A stretch of 64,000 nucleotides of DNA from Saprospiraceae bacterium (GCA_029263015.1 JAJCYI010000182.1:1-64000); one strand, 5' to 3'. Positions 17,057-26,192 are shown, numbered from the stretch's first letter. Numbers and translations: made by a program. Notes: a model not told the origin generated them from the sequence alone.

Positions 17057-17695
17057 ATGAATATAAACGATCTGGGCTTCAATAAAGAAGAGCGGGGAGG
17101 GGTGCTCAAAGAAATCAGCAACTGCATGGACATTGCAATACCATTCGGTTATCAAGAAGAGGATCTCATCACAGCCTGCATCCACAAGGAGCGTTGGGCA
17201 CAGAAAATGCTTTATGAAGAGCATTATCCGAAGATGATGGGAGTGTGCCTGCGTTATGCAGGTAGTCAGGACGAAGCGCTCGACATCCTGCACGAGGGGT
17301 TCATCAAGGTTTTCAAAAACCTCAATAAATATGAACCTGGCACTTCGCTCAATTCATGGATCAGGCGAATCATGGTCAACACGGCCATTGATTATTACCG
17401 CAAGATGGTACGCCGCCGCACAGAGGATATTGAAACAGCTTATGGCGTCGGATCCAAAGATGCGGATGCCCTGAGCCAGCTTTCAGAGCAGGAAATTTTG
17501 GAAGCAATACAAGAACTTTCACCAGCTTATAGAGCTGTATTTAACTTGTACATAATCGAAGGTTATTCCCACAAGGAAATTGCAAACCTTCTCGAAATAA
17601 ATGAAAGTACCTCACGATCAAATCTCGTTAAAGCCAGATTAAAATTACAGGCCAAACTGATGGCCAAGAACAAGATCTACGATGGAGCTAAATAA
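17057..17695 (+). CDS. ECF-type RNA polymerase sigma factor
   Basis: A 212-residue extracytoplasmic-function sigma factor. Region 2 is visible at about residues 52-115 (MLYEEHYPKMMGVCLRYAG, EALDILHEGFIKVFKNL, SWIRRIMVNTAIDYYRK) and region 4 at about residues 155-200 (LSPAYRAVFNLYIIEGYSHKEIA, SNLVKARLKLQ). About 45 residues precede region 2; an internal ATG (MDIAIPFGYQ) could be the true start. Its last 14 bases overlap the next gene, whose N-terminal domain is a candidate regulator of this factor. Confidence 0.92.
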   Translation: MNINDLGFNKEERGGVLKEISNCMDIAIPFGYQEEDLITACIHKERWAQKMLYEEHYPKMMGVCLRYAGSQDEALDILHEGFIKVFKNLNKYEPGTSLNSWIRRIMVNTAIDYYRKMVRRRTEDIETAYGVGSKDADALSQLSEQEILEAIQELSPAYRAVFNLYIIEGYSHKEIANLLEINESTSRSNLVKARLKLQAKLMAKNKIYDGAK

Positions 17696-19289
17696 GGAAT
17701 TTGATAAAAAAATACAGCAAAATCTCGAAAACCTGCAAGCAGGTTTTGACCCAGCTAGTTGGGAATTGTTGGCCCACCGCATGGATTTCGATGCACAGCA
17801 AGAAGTGGATGACCTGTGGAAAGGACGTCTGGGCAACATGGATGCAGCAATCGTCGCACCAAGCAGTTGGGAAGCTATGGAACAATTGATTGAGGCGGAA
17901 GAAGCAGCCGGACAGATTGAGGATGAAGTTCAACTTGATTCCATCGCTTATGAAAAACTCCGCAATTTTGAAGTCCCCTTCAAAAGCCACCACTGGACAT
18001 TGATGGCCAAACGCATTGAAGAAGAATTTTCACTGCGCCATAAATTATACAGGTATAAAGTTGCTGAAATAGCCTTAATGGCTTTGTTTTTATTGACGTT
18101 TGTTCGCTTCATGCCACTCATGGGCGAGTGGTTCGGTCCAGAAGAATCAAGTCAACACCAGCTGGAGCAACAGGATGCCACGCCAACCGATAACATCAAG
18201 CACAACTTTGATGACCAAAAGCAACAAAACAGTGGAGTTTCGAATGGCCCAATTGCGGAAAATGTTGATCGCAATTCCCAATCACCGGAAGTTGTTGATA
18301 TTGATCGGCTTCCCCCCGTTGACTTTGGGAGGATGACAAATGAGCAGTTAAACAATAACCGCTCCTTGGCCTCACTTCCAATTTTGGAATTATCTACACC
18401 TACCTCTACCTTATTACCTGCTGATAATATTGAGGAAAATATTGCTGGAAGAATAATAAAAGATGAGCATCCATTTAAAGACGCTGTTGACAGGAGTGGT
18501 CAACTTGATAAAATAGCTACTATAGGTGTCGGGATGCTTGACCCTGGCCATATTCCGAAACTGCCACCAATCAAAATAAATCCGCTCAAAAAACAAAGCA
18601 ACCTTCGTTTTAGCATTTTCACTACTGCTGACTTCAATTATGTCCTGACCCCATCCGACCAAATCAGTGTGTTTGATACGCTGGTGAAAACAGCTCCGAA
18701 TGCCACTTTGGCCAGTGGCTATGGCGGGGGCGTTATGCTCGGTTACAAAATGGGCAAATGGGAATTTCAAACTGGTGGGATTTATTCCTTCAAACGCTAT
18801 ATCCCGAATACGCCGATCTTTATTTTTGAAACCCTCAACTATTATATAAAAGAGGATTTCCACGGCATCCAACTTGACATTTTCCAACTGCCGTTAAATG
18901 CCCAGCACCATTTCAAAAATACAGGCAAGTGGCGTTTTTACGCGTCTGCCGGTGCTTCAGGCCATTTCATTACTTCTTCTATTTATGAAATTGGCTATGA
19001 AAGATTAGCACTAAGCTCCCCAAACCCTCCAAGTTCACCTGATGATACCAAAAGCATCCGTGAAGAAAAAAATTTCCCTGATGGCTTGCTCGACGGAGGC
19101 AGTTTGGGCGACAATTTTTACATGACCGTAAATTTCGGCCTTGGTGTTGAAAGGTTCGTCGCTCCTAAATGGGCTATTTTCTTCCAGCCAAATTATCAAC
19201 ACTACTTAATGTCCAATGGAATTGGCACGAACAAGGACAAGATTTACACGACTTCGTTTTACCTCGGGACCAAGTTTAATTTGAAATAA
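17682..19289 (+). CDS. Cytoplasmic domain-transmembrane-beta-barrel protein, candidate anti-sigma factor
   Basis: A 535-residue protein overlapping the sigma factor gene by 14 bases. Residues 1-120 are cytoplasmic-looking and contain three related helical segments with a conserved tryptophan (PASWELLAHRMD near 25, PSSWEAMEQLIEAEE near 60, SHHWTLMAKRIEEE near 100). A single membrane span follows (about 128-147), then a low-complexity linker and, from about residue 300, an aromatic-rich beta-strand domain resembling the outer-membrane barrel (PorT/OmpA-like) proteins, ending in a typical YLGTKFNLK strand. Sigma-gene coupling suggests an anti-sigma function; that and the barrel assignment are inference. 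Confidence 0.6.
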   Translation: MELNKEFDKKIQQNLENLQAGFDPASWELLAHRMDFDAQQEVDDLWKGRLGNMDAAIVAPSSWEAMEQLIEAEEAAGQIEDEVQLDSIAYEKLRNFEVPFKSHHWTLMAKRIEEEFSLRHKLYRYKVAEIALMALFLLTFVRFMPLMGEWFGPEESSQHQLEQQDATPTDNIKHNFDDQKQQNSGVSNGPIAENVDRNSQSPEVVDIDRLPPVDFGRMTNEQLNNNRSLASLPILELSTPTSTLLPADNIEENIAGRIIKDEHPFKDAVDRSGQLDKIATIGVGMLDPGHIPKLPPIKINPLKKQSNLRFSIFTTADFNYVLTPSDQISVFDTLVKTAPNATLASGYGGGVMLGYKMGKWEFQTGGIYSFKRYIPNTPIFIFETLNYYIKEDFHGIQLDIFQLPLNAQHHFKNTGKWRFYASAGASGHFITSSIYEIGYERLALSSPNPPSSPDDTKSIREEKNFPDGLLDGGSLGDNFYMTVNFGLGVERFVAPKWAIFFQPNYQHYLMSNGIGTNKDKIYTTSFYLGTKFNLK

Positions 19290-19291
19290 GG

Positions 19292-19354
19292 ATTGAACGC
19301 AGAGGAACGGTGATAAAATACAAACCTCCGCGTCTCTGCACCTCTGCGTTCAAT
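19292..19354. terminator. Inverted repeat between convergent genes
   Basis: Arms 19292-19305 (ATTGAACGCAGAGG) and 19341-19354 are perfect 14-base reverse complements. The repeat lies between the converging barrel protein and MoxR genes and probably acts as a two-way terminator, although no T run follows. The CGCAGAGG wording is common in Bacteroidota intergenic repeats. Confidence 0.5.
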
Positions 19355-19363
19355 ACTCAATCT

Positions 19364-20425
19364 CTACCGCGGCACTTCTATTTTTTTCAAAATATCTTCC
19401 ACAACGTCTTTCCCGTCAAACCCTTCCATTTCCCGTTCGGGGGTCAAGATGATGCGATGGTTCAGGACAGGATAAGCAACAAACCTAATGTCGTCGGGCG
19501 TGACGAAATCTCTACCGCCCATAGCTGCTATGGCCTTTGATGCTTTCAAGATAGCAAGCGAAGCACGGGGGGAAGCACCTAAGAAAAGGTCGGCATGGTT
19601 GCGGGTATGATGAATGACCTCTGCTATATAATCCAGCAATTCTTCCCTGATCTGTACCTGCTCCACTAATTGACGGCATTGGGCGATGCCTTCCGCATCG
19701 AAAACCGGACAGACATCCTCTTTCACTTTTTGACTGAAGTCATTGCGGAAGAGGCGGAGGATGGACTTCTCTTCTTCAAGCCCTGGGTAATCCACGTTTA
19801 TTTTAAACAAAAAGCGGTCGAGCTGCGCCTCTGGCAATTTGTATGTTCCTTCCTGATCGATCGGGTTTTGGGTAGCCACAACGAAGAAAGGTAAGCCCAT
19901 TTTATGTGTATCACCATCCACGGTCACCTGGTGTTCTTCCATCACTTCAAAAAGGGCAGCCTGAGTTTTGGCAGGAGCCCGGTTTATTTCATCAATGAGG
20001 ACGATATTGGAAAATATAGGCCCAGCGTTGAACGAAAATTCCGAGGTCTGCATGTTGAAAATGGTCGTTCCGACCACATCACTCGGCATCAGGTCGGGGG
20101 TGAACTGGATGCGTGAAAAGTCCACTGCCATCGTTTGTGCCAACAACCTCGCTGTCAGCGTTTTGGCGATACCAGGCACTCCTTCTATCAATACATGGCC
20201 ATTGCAGAAAATAGAGGCAATCAAGAGATCCATCATTTTTTCCTGTCCAACGATGACCTTGTGGAGTTCTTGTTTTATATTGATAACAGCATTAAAAACG
20301 GGAGATAGGTCAAGTCGGTTTTGCTGCCACACGGGGATGGCCGTTTCTTCCTCTACAACTTCTTCTGTTGGAGGCTGGGAGCTTTTTTCTTCGGGTTCGG
20401 TTGGGTCGAAATGTTCGTCTGTCAT
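19364..20425 (-). CDS. MoxR-family AAA+ ATPase
   Basis: A 353-residue ATPase of the MoxR group. Walker A is GVPGIAKTL (family variant of the P-loop), Walker B is IVLIDEINRAPAK, followed by ALFEVMEEHQVTVDG and the sensor motif VVATQNPIDQEGTYKLPEAQLDRF. About 35 acidic and proline-rich residues precede the AAA domain. MoxR proteins act as chaperones, often with VWA-domain partners. No VWA or DUF58 gene lies next to it here, which is unusual for the family. Confidence 0.92.
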   Translation of the reverse strand: MTDEHFDPTEPEEKSSQPPTEEVVEEETAIPVWQQNRLDLSPVFNAVINIKQELHKVIVGQEKMMDLLIASIFCNGHVLIEGVPGIAKTLTARLLAQTMAVDFSRIQFTPDLMPSDVVGTTIFNMQTSEFSFNAGPIFSNIVLIDEINRAPAKTQAALFEVMEEHQVTVDGDTHKMGLPFFVVATQNPIDQEGTYKLPEAQLDRFLFKINVDYPGLEEEKSILRLFRNDFSQKVKEDVCPVFDAEGIAQCRQLVEQVQIREELLDYIAEVIHHTRNHADLFLGASPRASLAILKASKAIAAMGGRDFVTPDDIRFVAYPVLNHRIILTPEREMEGFDGKDVVEDILKKIEVPR

Positions 20426-20509
20426 AAAATTTGGAATTGGGTATTCAGCGGTCTTCTATGACCGTTTTATGCTGTGCTGGTTATTTTTTTTCTTTGTTTC
20501 ATTCCCAAA

Positions 20510-20839
20510 TCAAAGGAATTTGAGAATTGTTTTTCTAAATACACTTTCGCTATATTGTTCAACTAATTCGTATTTATTATCTCCTTGATTTTCAAACTTA
20601 ATTAACAGATCACTTCCGATTTCATAAGATTGATTTTCACCAATAAACATTGCTCTTCCTCCACTTATTCTAACCCCAAAATCTCTGAGTTCAAATTCCA
20701 TTTCAGAATATGTTGAAAAGTGCCTATCAAAATTGCACTTATTTGTCGAAATATATTCTTTGACATAAATTCTTTTTCCCTTTAATGATTCACAACCCTC
20801 AAAAAACGATATTAGCTTCTCTTTTAAATCTTGGCTCAT
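20510..20839 (-). CDS. Hypothetical protein, 109 residues
   Basis: No family recognised. The product is a soluble-looking, mixed alpha/beta protein with no signal peptide or membrane span. It is markedly more AT-rich than its neighbours, with A/T-ending codons throughout, which suggests recent acquisition. It sits between moxR and the M14-type gene on the same strand, 28 bases downstream of the latter. Confidence 0.5.
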   Translation of the reverse strand: MSQDLKEKLISFFEGCESLKGKRIYVKEYISTNKCNFDRHFSTYSEMEFELRDFGVRISGGRAMFIGENQSYEIGSDLLIKFENQGDNKYELVEQYSESVFRKTILKFL

Positions 20840-20867
20840 TGTCTTTATTAATCGTTTTCTCCATGGA

Positions 20868-21770
20868 TCAAGCCCCCACCTCTTTTATCAAAAAGAAACC
20901 ATCACTGCCTTGGGGTTGGTAAAGTGGCATTAAGATGAGGCTGTCTTCTGGTGATTCAATCGTCCCGTGGCGGTCATTTGCCAAATGCTCTCCCTGCTGG
21001 ACAGGTTGAAAATTCCTATAACCTGGCAGCATTTTGAACTCATCCAAAGGACCGATGGGATGGACTTTTATTAATGCTGCAATTTTAGGTAAATCCTTTG
21101 AGAATTCCCGCAACAAACGGTCATGGCGGTTTTCGACATCGTTGGCACTCACACTGCCCACACTTCTCATACAGTTGATAATGGCTGCGATGCACCTATT
21201 AACAGATAGGTGATCGTTGTGCTGGCCTGCCTCAAAAGCAACCCCTGTTACTTTTCGTGGGTAGGCGTTGCCAAGGTTCAAGTAGGAAAAATTTGCTTCC
21301 GTAAAAAAATGAAGCGTTGTGCCTTGAATACCCTGCAACATGCCAGTAATGACGGGTGCGTTAAGTTCCACAGCAATCCGAATGCTTTCGGGGTCATCGG
21401 TAGCAATGGAAAAAATACCCCCTTCCGCAGAAGTGGTATGCAGGTCGAGGAGGATGACACTTTCAGGCTGGTAAGTAGTTATTTCCTCTTTCAGAATTCC
21501 CAACAGTTCTTTCATCTCCCGATCCTCTGAGTGGATTCCATTTTCCTGAGTTTTGAGTAGCCGCTTGACATTATTAAGTGTCCATTGCCTGTTCAGATCC
21601 CTGATGGTATTTCGCCTACCGTTCCGATAAGCTTCCACGTTGCCGAGCAGGCCAATGATTTTCCCCTTATAATAAAAATCAGGATTAGAAATCGGCTCTT
21701 TTAAGAGGAGTTGGAAAATAATTTCCAAAGCTTCCACCCCGGCAGGTTCGTTGCCATGCATGCCTGCCAT
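20868..21770 (-). CDS. Succinylglutamate desuccinylase/aspartoacylase-family enzyme
   Basis: A zinc-dependent deacylase of the M14 fold. The zinc ligands are visible in GMHGNEPAG (His, Glu) and LLDLHTTSAEGG (His), and the substrate-binding DLNRQW is present. The first ATG is at 21770, almost inside the active-site motif, so the N-terminus is missing. The frame is open upstream for 23 further codons that match the family N-terminus (HIIGEYEGTEKGPLLICMAG), beginning at an ATT codon at 21837-21839 just after an in-frame TAA. Either a rare ATT start is used or the sequence has an error. It is downstream of the NADPH-FMN reductase by a few bases. Confidence 0.8.
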   Translation of the reverse strand: MAGMHGNEPAGVEALEIIFQLLLKEPISNPDFYYKGKIIGLLGNVEAYRNGRRNTIRDLNRQWTLNNVKRLLKTQENGIHSEDREMKELLGILKEEITTYQPESVILLDLHTTSAEGGIFSIATDDPESIRIAVELNAPVITGMLQGIQGTTLHFFTEANFSYLNLGNAYPRKVTGVAFEAGQHNDHLSVNRCIAAIINCMRSVGSVSANDVENRHDRLLREFSKDLPKIAALIKVHPIGPLDEFKMLPGYRNFQPVQQGEHLANDRHGTIESPEDSLILMPLYQPQGSDGFFLIKEVGA

Positions 21771-21856
21771 GCATATCAGGAGCGGACCTTTTTCTGTCCC
21801 CTCATACTCACCAATGATATGTTTATTATTGTGTCTAATGCTTTTAGGTTATTCAA

Positions 21857-22372
21857 TCACCGTTCCTTATTTAAAAAATCAATGAGCCGTTGTGCTACCT
21901 GCTCTTTTAATATTTCATCCTCGACCCATACATGGACGTGCCCAAAATAACTCATACCAAGATAATTTGCGCTTTCCTTGAAAGGCATGTCGAAGCCCTC
22001 CGTCAAATCATCATGGCCACTACAACTGACCACACCCATTGATTTTCCCCGTAAAGAACGCCCAAGTTCCTTTTCCCAAATCAAAAGATCGGAAATCCGG
22101 TCAAAAAAAGTTTTCATTATGGCACTCATGGAGTACCAGTAAACCGGGGTTGCAAAAATAATGTTTTGGTATTTAGAAGCTAACTTTTTCATCAAAGGAA
22201 GGAAGTCGTCGTTACAGTGATTATTGTCATAATCAAAATAGTTGATCTGGTAGTCGTTTAAGTTCACCAAGTCATAGCTAAATTCTTCTGATATAAAATC
22301 AACCACCTTGCGCGTGTTCCCGTCACTCCTCGCACTACCCAAGATGACGACTGTGTTATGATGACTGTTCAT
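21857..22372 (-). CDS. NAD(P)H-dependent flavin oxidoreductase
   Basis: A 171-residue flavodoxin-like protein of the NADPH-dependent FMN reductase family. The phosphate-binding loop is ILGSARSDGNTRK, and the second flavin contact FATPVYWYSMSAIMKTFFDRISD is typical. It likely reduces quinones, azo compounds or free flavin in the cytoplasm; the substrate is not known. It lies just upstream of the aspartoacylase-family gene, and the two may be co-transcribed. Confidence 0.88.
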   Translation of the reverse strand: MNSHHNTVVILGSARSDGNTRKVVDFISEEFSYDLVNLNDYQINYFDYDNNHCNDDFLPLMKKLASKYQNIIFATPVYWYSMSAIMKTFFDRISDLLIWEKELGRSLRGKSMGVVSCSGHDDLTEGFDMPFKESANYLGMSYFGHVHVWVEDEILKEQVAQRLIDFLNKER

Positions 22373-22450
22373 TTTTTTAAAATATTATGAGGCTGTTCCC
22401 CCTCGCAAGTATGCGATCCAGCAAAAGAATGAAAATAACTAAAATTATAT

Positions 22451-23854
22451 TCACTCATTCACGACCAAAGGTCGGAATTGGCCATCTACCACTGCACTCA
22501 AAGGTTGAAAAACCCGTCCGTTCCAAACTCCAAAAAGACTAAATGGATGGCCGCCGCTAATGGCCACCGTTTTCCACCCCAAGTCTTCGTCAGCTAATAG
22601 TTGGAGTTCTTTGTTTTGCCGATCAATAAGCACAAAATTATCATTTTGGTAAACAGGAATCGTGTTTTTTAAAAATGCTGGGAAGAAAGAAAGCCAAGGA
22701 TTGGCGCTGAGCGCTGCTGCGTAATCATCGGCAAATGCCGAAAAGTTAGTGTAGCCGTTTTTCAGGTCAAAAGGCCGATCGACGTATTCAAATTGTTTGC
22801 ACAAAGCTCGCTGAGGGTAAGCGGAAGGGTAGAATGCCACTTCCCCGCTGAGTACCGTTCCCAATTTATAGCTCGTTTCATATGTATTGTCACCCCAAGC
22901 AAAGTCAAGCAGTAGCACATTTTTACGACTTTCTTCACCGACCAGCCAAGTACGACGGGCAGTCAGGTTGCCTTCTTCTTCTGTTTCTGTTTGCCCAGCC
23001 ACCAGCCAATGATCCTGTAGTGTGTCTCCCTCCTCCAAGACATCGCCCTTTTTGAAATTCATACCAGAAAGGTTGAGCAGGTCGTCTTGCAATGGCTCAG
23101 GGAGTTGTTGTATGTTTTGAAAACCCTTGACAATCAGGTAGATGTCGCCGAGTTCTGTCAGTAATTTTTCGTGCCAGTTCTCAGCTCTCATAAGCAATGG
23201 GAATTGCCGAATGCGTCGGGCGATACCACCCAATTTAGCATCCACCATGCGCGCTGCGAGATTCTGCCAATATTCTTGGGAATGTCCTTCCAATGTGGCA
23301 AGCCCCTGCCGGAATAGGTCAGTCAACCAGCTTTCCAACTCAGACAATCCTTCGTCCATTTGGAAGAGGCGTTTTTTCCGAGCCTCTTTTCGCTTTTCAG
23401 CAAGTGCAGCTTCTTCTTCTGGACTGCGTTTTTGGTTTTTGGTTTTTGGTTTTTGGTTTGCTTGTTCGTCCCTCTTCTCAATCCAACTGTTCACCCAATC
23501 GGGCGGATCGGTTACAACTGAGAATGAATCATTGTTTTTTGAAAACAACAAGAGTAAGCCAATGCCATGTTTACAAGGTTTCCGCCTCACTGGACACGAA
23601 CACCTGAATGCTGGCCCCTGAAAATCTACCTGTACTTTAAAAGGATCGGCTACATAGCCATAAGTTCCCCAAATCGCCCGGCCATTGCCTTCCAGGGTAT
23701 GCCAGATTTGGGCATGTGCCACAGACTTTGAGCGCTGGGCAGTGCCTGAGTCAGGGGCGTAGGAGAATATTTTTTCAGGGGTCAGGTTCATGAATGACGG
23801 TGGGTTTCTTTTCCAGGCAGATGAGGTGACAAGTCTTCTTTTACCATGTTCCAA
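22451..23854 (-). CDS. SWIM zinc-finger protein
   Basis: A 467-residue protein with a SWIM domain near residues 75-110 (FRCSCPVRRKPCKHGIGLLL; a CxC-x6-CxH zinc-binding pattern). A charged, lysine-rich segment follows, then a long region without recognised domain. SWIM domains bind nucleic acids or proteins. In many bacteria such genes lie next to a MoxR ATPase, DUF5691 and a VWA protein; here only the MoxR gene is nearby, 2 kb away and not adjacent, so the link is weak. Confidence 0.85.
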   Translation of the reverse strand: MEHGKRRLVTSSAWKRNPPSFMNLTPEKIFSYAPDSGTAQRSKSVAHAQIWHTLEGNGRAIWGTYGYVADPFKVQVDFQGPAFRCSCPVRRKPCKHGIGLLLLFSKNNDSFSVVTDPPDWVNSWIEKRDEQANQKPKTKNQKRSPEEEAALAEKRKEARKKRLFQMDEGLSELESWLTDLFRQGLATLEGHSQEYWQNLAARMVDAKLGGIARRIRQFPLLMRAENWHEKLLTELGDIYLIVKGFQNIQQLPEPLQDDLLNLSGMNFKKGDVLEEGDTLQDHWLVAGQTETEEEGNLTARRTWLVGEESRKNVLLLDFAWGDNTYETSYKLGTVLSGEVAFYPSAYPQRALCKQFEYVDRPFDLKNGYTNFSAFADDYAAALSANPWLSFFPAFLKNTIPVYQNDNFVLIDRQNKELQLLADEDLGWKTVAISGGHPFSLFGVWNGRVFQPLSAVVDGQFRPLVVNE

Positions 23855-24021
23855 AGGTGCAAAAAATCCTGCTAATTGAGCATTGGATACTCAATTAGCA
23901 AGAAAAAGGGTTTTAATTAGAGAATTCGCAGCGGCTTTTCTTACAGAAAAAAGTTGTTCAATTATCATAAAATTCGCCACCTGATTAGTTGGCAATAATA
24001 CAAGCCCCTTACTTTTGCCCC

Positions 24022-25470
24022 ATGAACACAACTCAAATTGAAACTGCCCTGTCCGACCTGTTCGAGCAGTGGGCCGGCGACCGGCCAGAGTTAATGCTTC
24101 CTCTTGCCCCATCTGCTTCGCCCCGCATTTATTACCGAATGTCGAGAGGGGAAAAGGTGGCCGTTGGGGCATACAACTCGGACCGAAAGGAAAATGAAGC
24201 CTTTCTCTGTTTCTCCAAACATTTCAAAGAAAAGGGCCTGCCAATACCGGACATTTATATCGAAGACCTTAGCCGGAACGTCTATCTACAGGAAGACCTG
24301 GGGGCGACAACGCTGTACAGTTACCTCTTGCAGGCTGGAGAACCGTTCCCTGATTACCTGGTGCGTATTTATAAAAAGGTGGTGGAAAAATTGGCCGTAT
24401 TGCAAGTAAAAGGCGGCGAAGGGCTGGACTTCAGCGTGTGTTATCCACGAGAGGCATTTGATAAACAAAGCATGCTCTGGGATTTTAATACATTCAAATA
24501 TTATTTCCTGAAATTAGCTAAAATACCGTTTGATGAGCAGCTAATTGAAGATGACATGCACCGGTTTGCTGAATACTTGCTGACGGCAGATTGCGATCAT
24601 TTTATGTTCCGAGATTTTCAGACTAGGAATATAATGATCCGAAATGGCGAACCTTATTTTATTGATTACCAAGGAGGTAGGAGAGGTGCACTGCAATACG
24701 ACCTTGCCTCGTTGCTCTATCAGGCGAAAGCCAATATCCCCAATGACATCCGCAAGGAACTGGTTGACCACTACCTTGATTCGCTGGAAAAACTGGTCTC
24801 TGTTGACCGGGAAAAATTCTTTGAATATTTCTATGGGTACGTCCTGATGCGGAGTATCCAGACTTTCGGCACCTATGGTTTCCGTGGCCTTTTTGAACGA
24901 AAGGAGTATTTTATTAAAAGCATTCCTTTTGCTATCCGCAATGTGAAATGGATTCTGGAAAACGCCAGTTTCCCAGTCGAAATGCCCGAACTGAGGGAAG
25001 CATTGGAAAGCATCGTTCAATCCAAGAAATTTGAACCTTTCGATAAAATAAAGGCGGCCTCCAGTCTGCTAACCATAACCGTGAACAGTTTTTCATTTCT
25101 TAAAGGAGTTCCTCCCGATCCTTCGGGGCATGGTGGGGGGTTCATTTTCGACTGCCGATCCATACACAATCCTGGCCGCTATGAACCCTATAAACGCCAG
25201 ACGGGGCGCGACGAACCAGTCATTAATTTCCTGCAACAGCATTCCCACATCACGGAATTCCTGAATCTTGTTTTCCTGATCGTTGACCCAGCGGTGGAGA
25301 ACTATATCGAGAGGAGCTTTACCGATTTAACGGTGAATTTTGGTTGTACCGGCGGCCAGCACCGTTCAGTATATGCAGCGGATCATTTTGCCAATCACGT
25401 GAAAGAAAAATATGGAGTGGTGGTGAAACTACAACATGTGGAGCAAGAGCGGAAGGAGTGGAAGAATTGA
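24022..25470 (+). CDS. Fusion of aminoglycoside phosphotransferase-like kinase and RapZ C-terminal domain
   Basis: A 482-residue two-domain protein. Residues to about 330 are an APH-type kinase, with an ATP-binding N-lobe and a catalytic loop FRDFQTRNIMIRNG followed by the metal-binding FIDYQGGRRGAL. The C-terminal 130 residues match the RapZ C-terminal domain (FIFDCRSIHNPGRYEPYK and FGCTGGQHRSVYAADHF). RapZ senses glucosamine-6-phosphate in enterobacteria, and related APH kinases phosphorylate N-acetylmuramate or N-acetylglucosamine at C1. A role in cell-wall sugar recycling or sensing is therefore plausible. The nucleotidyltransferase gene often found next to it is absent. The ATG at 24022 is preferred over the upstream one at 23989. 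Confidence 0.85.
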   Translation: MNTTQIETALSDLFEQWAGDRPELMLPLAPSASPRIYYRMSRGEKVAVGAYNSDRKENEAFLCFSKHFKEKGLPIPDIYIEDLSRNVYLQEDLGATTLYSYLLQAGEPFPDYLVRIYKKVVEKLAVLQVKGGEGLDFSVCYPREAFDKQSMLWDFNTFKYYFLKLAKIPFDEQLIEDDMHRFAEYLLTADCDHFMFRDFQTRNIMIRNGEPYFIDYQGGRRGALQYDLASLLYQAKANIPNDIRKELVDHYLDSLEKLVSVDREKFFEYFYGYVLMRSIQTFGTYGFRGLFERKEYFIKSIPFAIRNVKWILENASFPVEMPELREALESIVQSKKFEPFDKIKAASSLLTITVNSFSFLKGVPPDPSGHGGGFIFDCRSIHNPGRYEPYKRQTGRDEPVINFLQQHSHITEFLNLVFLIVDPAVENYIERSFTDLTVNFGCTGGQHRSVYAADHFANHVKEKYGVVVKLQHVEQERKEWKN

Positions 25471-25476
25471 GAAATC

Positions 25477-25529
25477 AAAATGAAAATCAAAATGAAAAGG
25501 CTTCATTCTCATTTTGATTCTCATTTTTA
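25477..25529. terminator. Bidirectional terminator hairpin
   Basis: An imperfect inverted repeat built of AAAATGAAAATC words (25477-25498) and TCATTTTGATTCTCA words (25505-25528), between converging genes. The stem is AT-rich with T runs on both sides, consistent with termination in both directions. Confidence 0.5.
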
Positions 25530-25537
25530 TGCTATTT

Positions 25538-25993
25538 CTATAACGGCGGAATTCTCAAAATCTGTCCTGGATAGATTTTGTCTGGATGCTCCAACATTGG
25601 TTTATTAGCCTCGAAAATAACAGGGTATTTCATGGGGTCTCCATAAACGTCCTTTGCGATTTTAGATAGTGTATCGCCGCTTTTCACTTCATGGAACACA
25701 GATTCTGGCTCTGGGTTGGTGACGGTGATATTGTCACCAACAGAGCCTACGCCTGTTACATTTCCGAGGGTAAGAATAATTTTTTCCCTGTCTGCATTGG
25801 TGGCTGTGGAACCAGACACGGCAATGTGATCTGCGAATCCAATGTTGAGGTTGTTCACTGGAATGCCTAAGCGGCTAATTTCAGCTTTAAGTGCATCAGC
25901 CTTGGACAGCTCAACAGGAGGTGTTGGTGCTGCTTTGTCTTTTTTCCCAAAAAGGCTTTTCCCGGCATTTTTGATAAATGAAAATAATCCCAT
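25538..25993 (-). CDS. BON and LysM domain protein (YgaU/Kbp-like)
   Basis: A 151-residue cytoplasmic protein. A BON domain spans about residues 35-97 and a LysM domain about 100-150 (HEVKSGDTLSKIAKDVYGD, KIYPGQILRIP). The organisation and size match Kbp (YgaU), a potassium-binding protein in E. coli. No signal peptide is present, which fits an intracellular role despite the LysM domain. It stands alone and faces the kinase-RapZ gene. Confidence 0.85.
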   Translation of the reverse strand: MGLFSFIKNAGKSLFGKKDKAAPTPPVELSKADALKAEISRLGIPVNNLNIGFADHIAVSGSTATNADREKIILTLGNVTGVGSVGDNITVTNPEPESVFHEVKSGDTLSKIAKDVYGDPMKYPVIFEANKPMLEHPDKIYPGQILRIPPL

Positions 25994-26167
25994 AACATTT
26001 TATGATTTTAATGGTGAATGATTGAAAAGCGAATGTATGATTGTTGGAAAGAGAATCCAACTTGATATTTGTCAATCAAGATTTTATCATCGTTACGAAT
26101 ACATTCACAGAACCAAGTTAGGACGACGAAAGGAGTTTGGGTCACTTTGGTCGAGGGTAAAATAAAG

Positions 26168-26192
26168 AGGCCCGGCGCAGTGCGCCGGGCCT
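26168..26192 (-). terminator. Intrinsic terminator after hemD
   Basis: Twelve-base perfect arms (AGGCCCGGCGCA at 26168-26179 and its complement at 26181-26192) with a one-base loop. On the minus strand it is followed by a T-rich tract (CTTTATTTTA). It lies about 85 bases beyond hemD. Confidence 0.65.
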
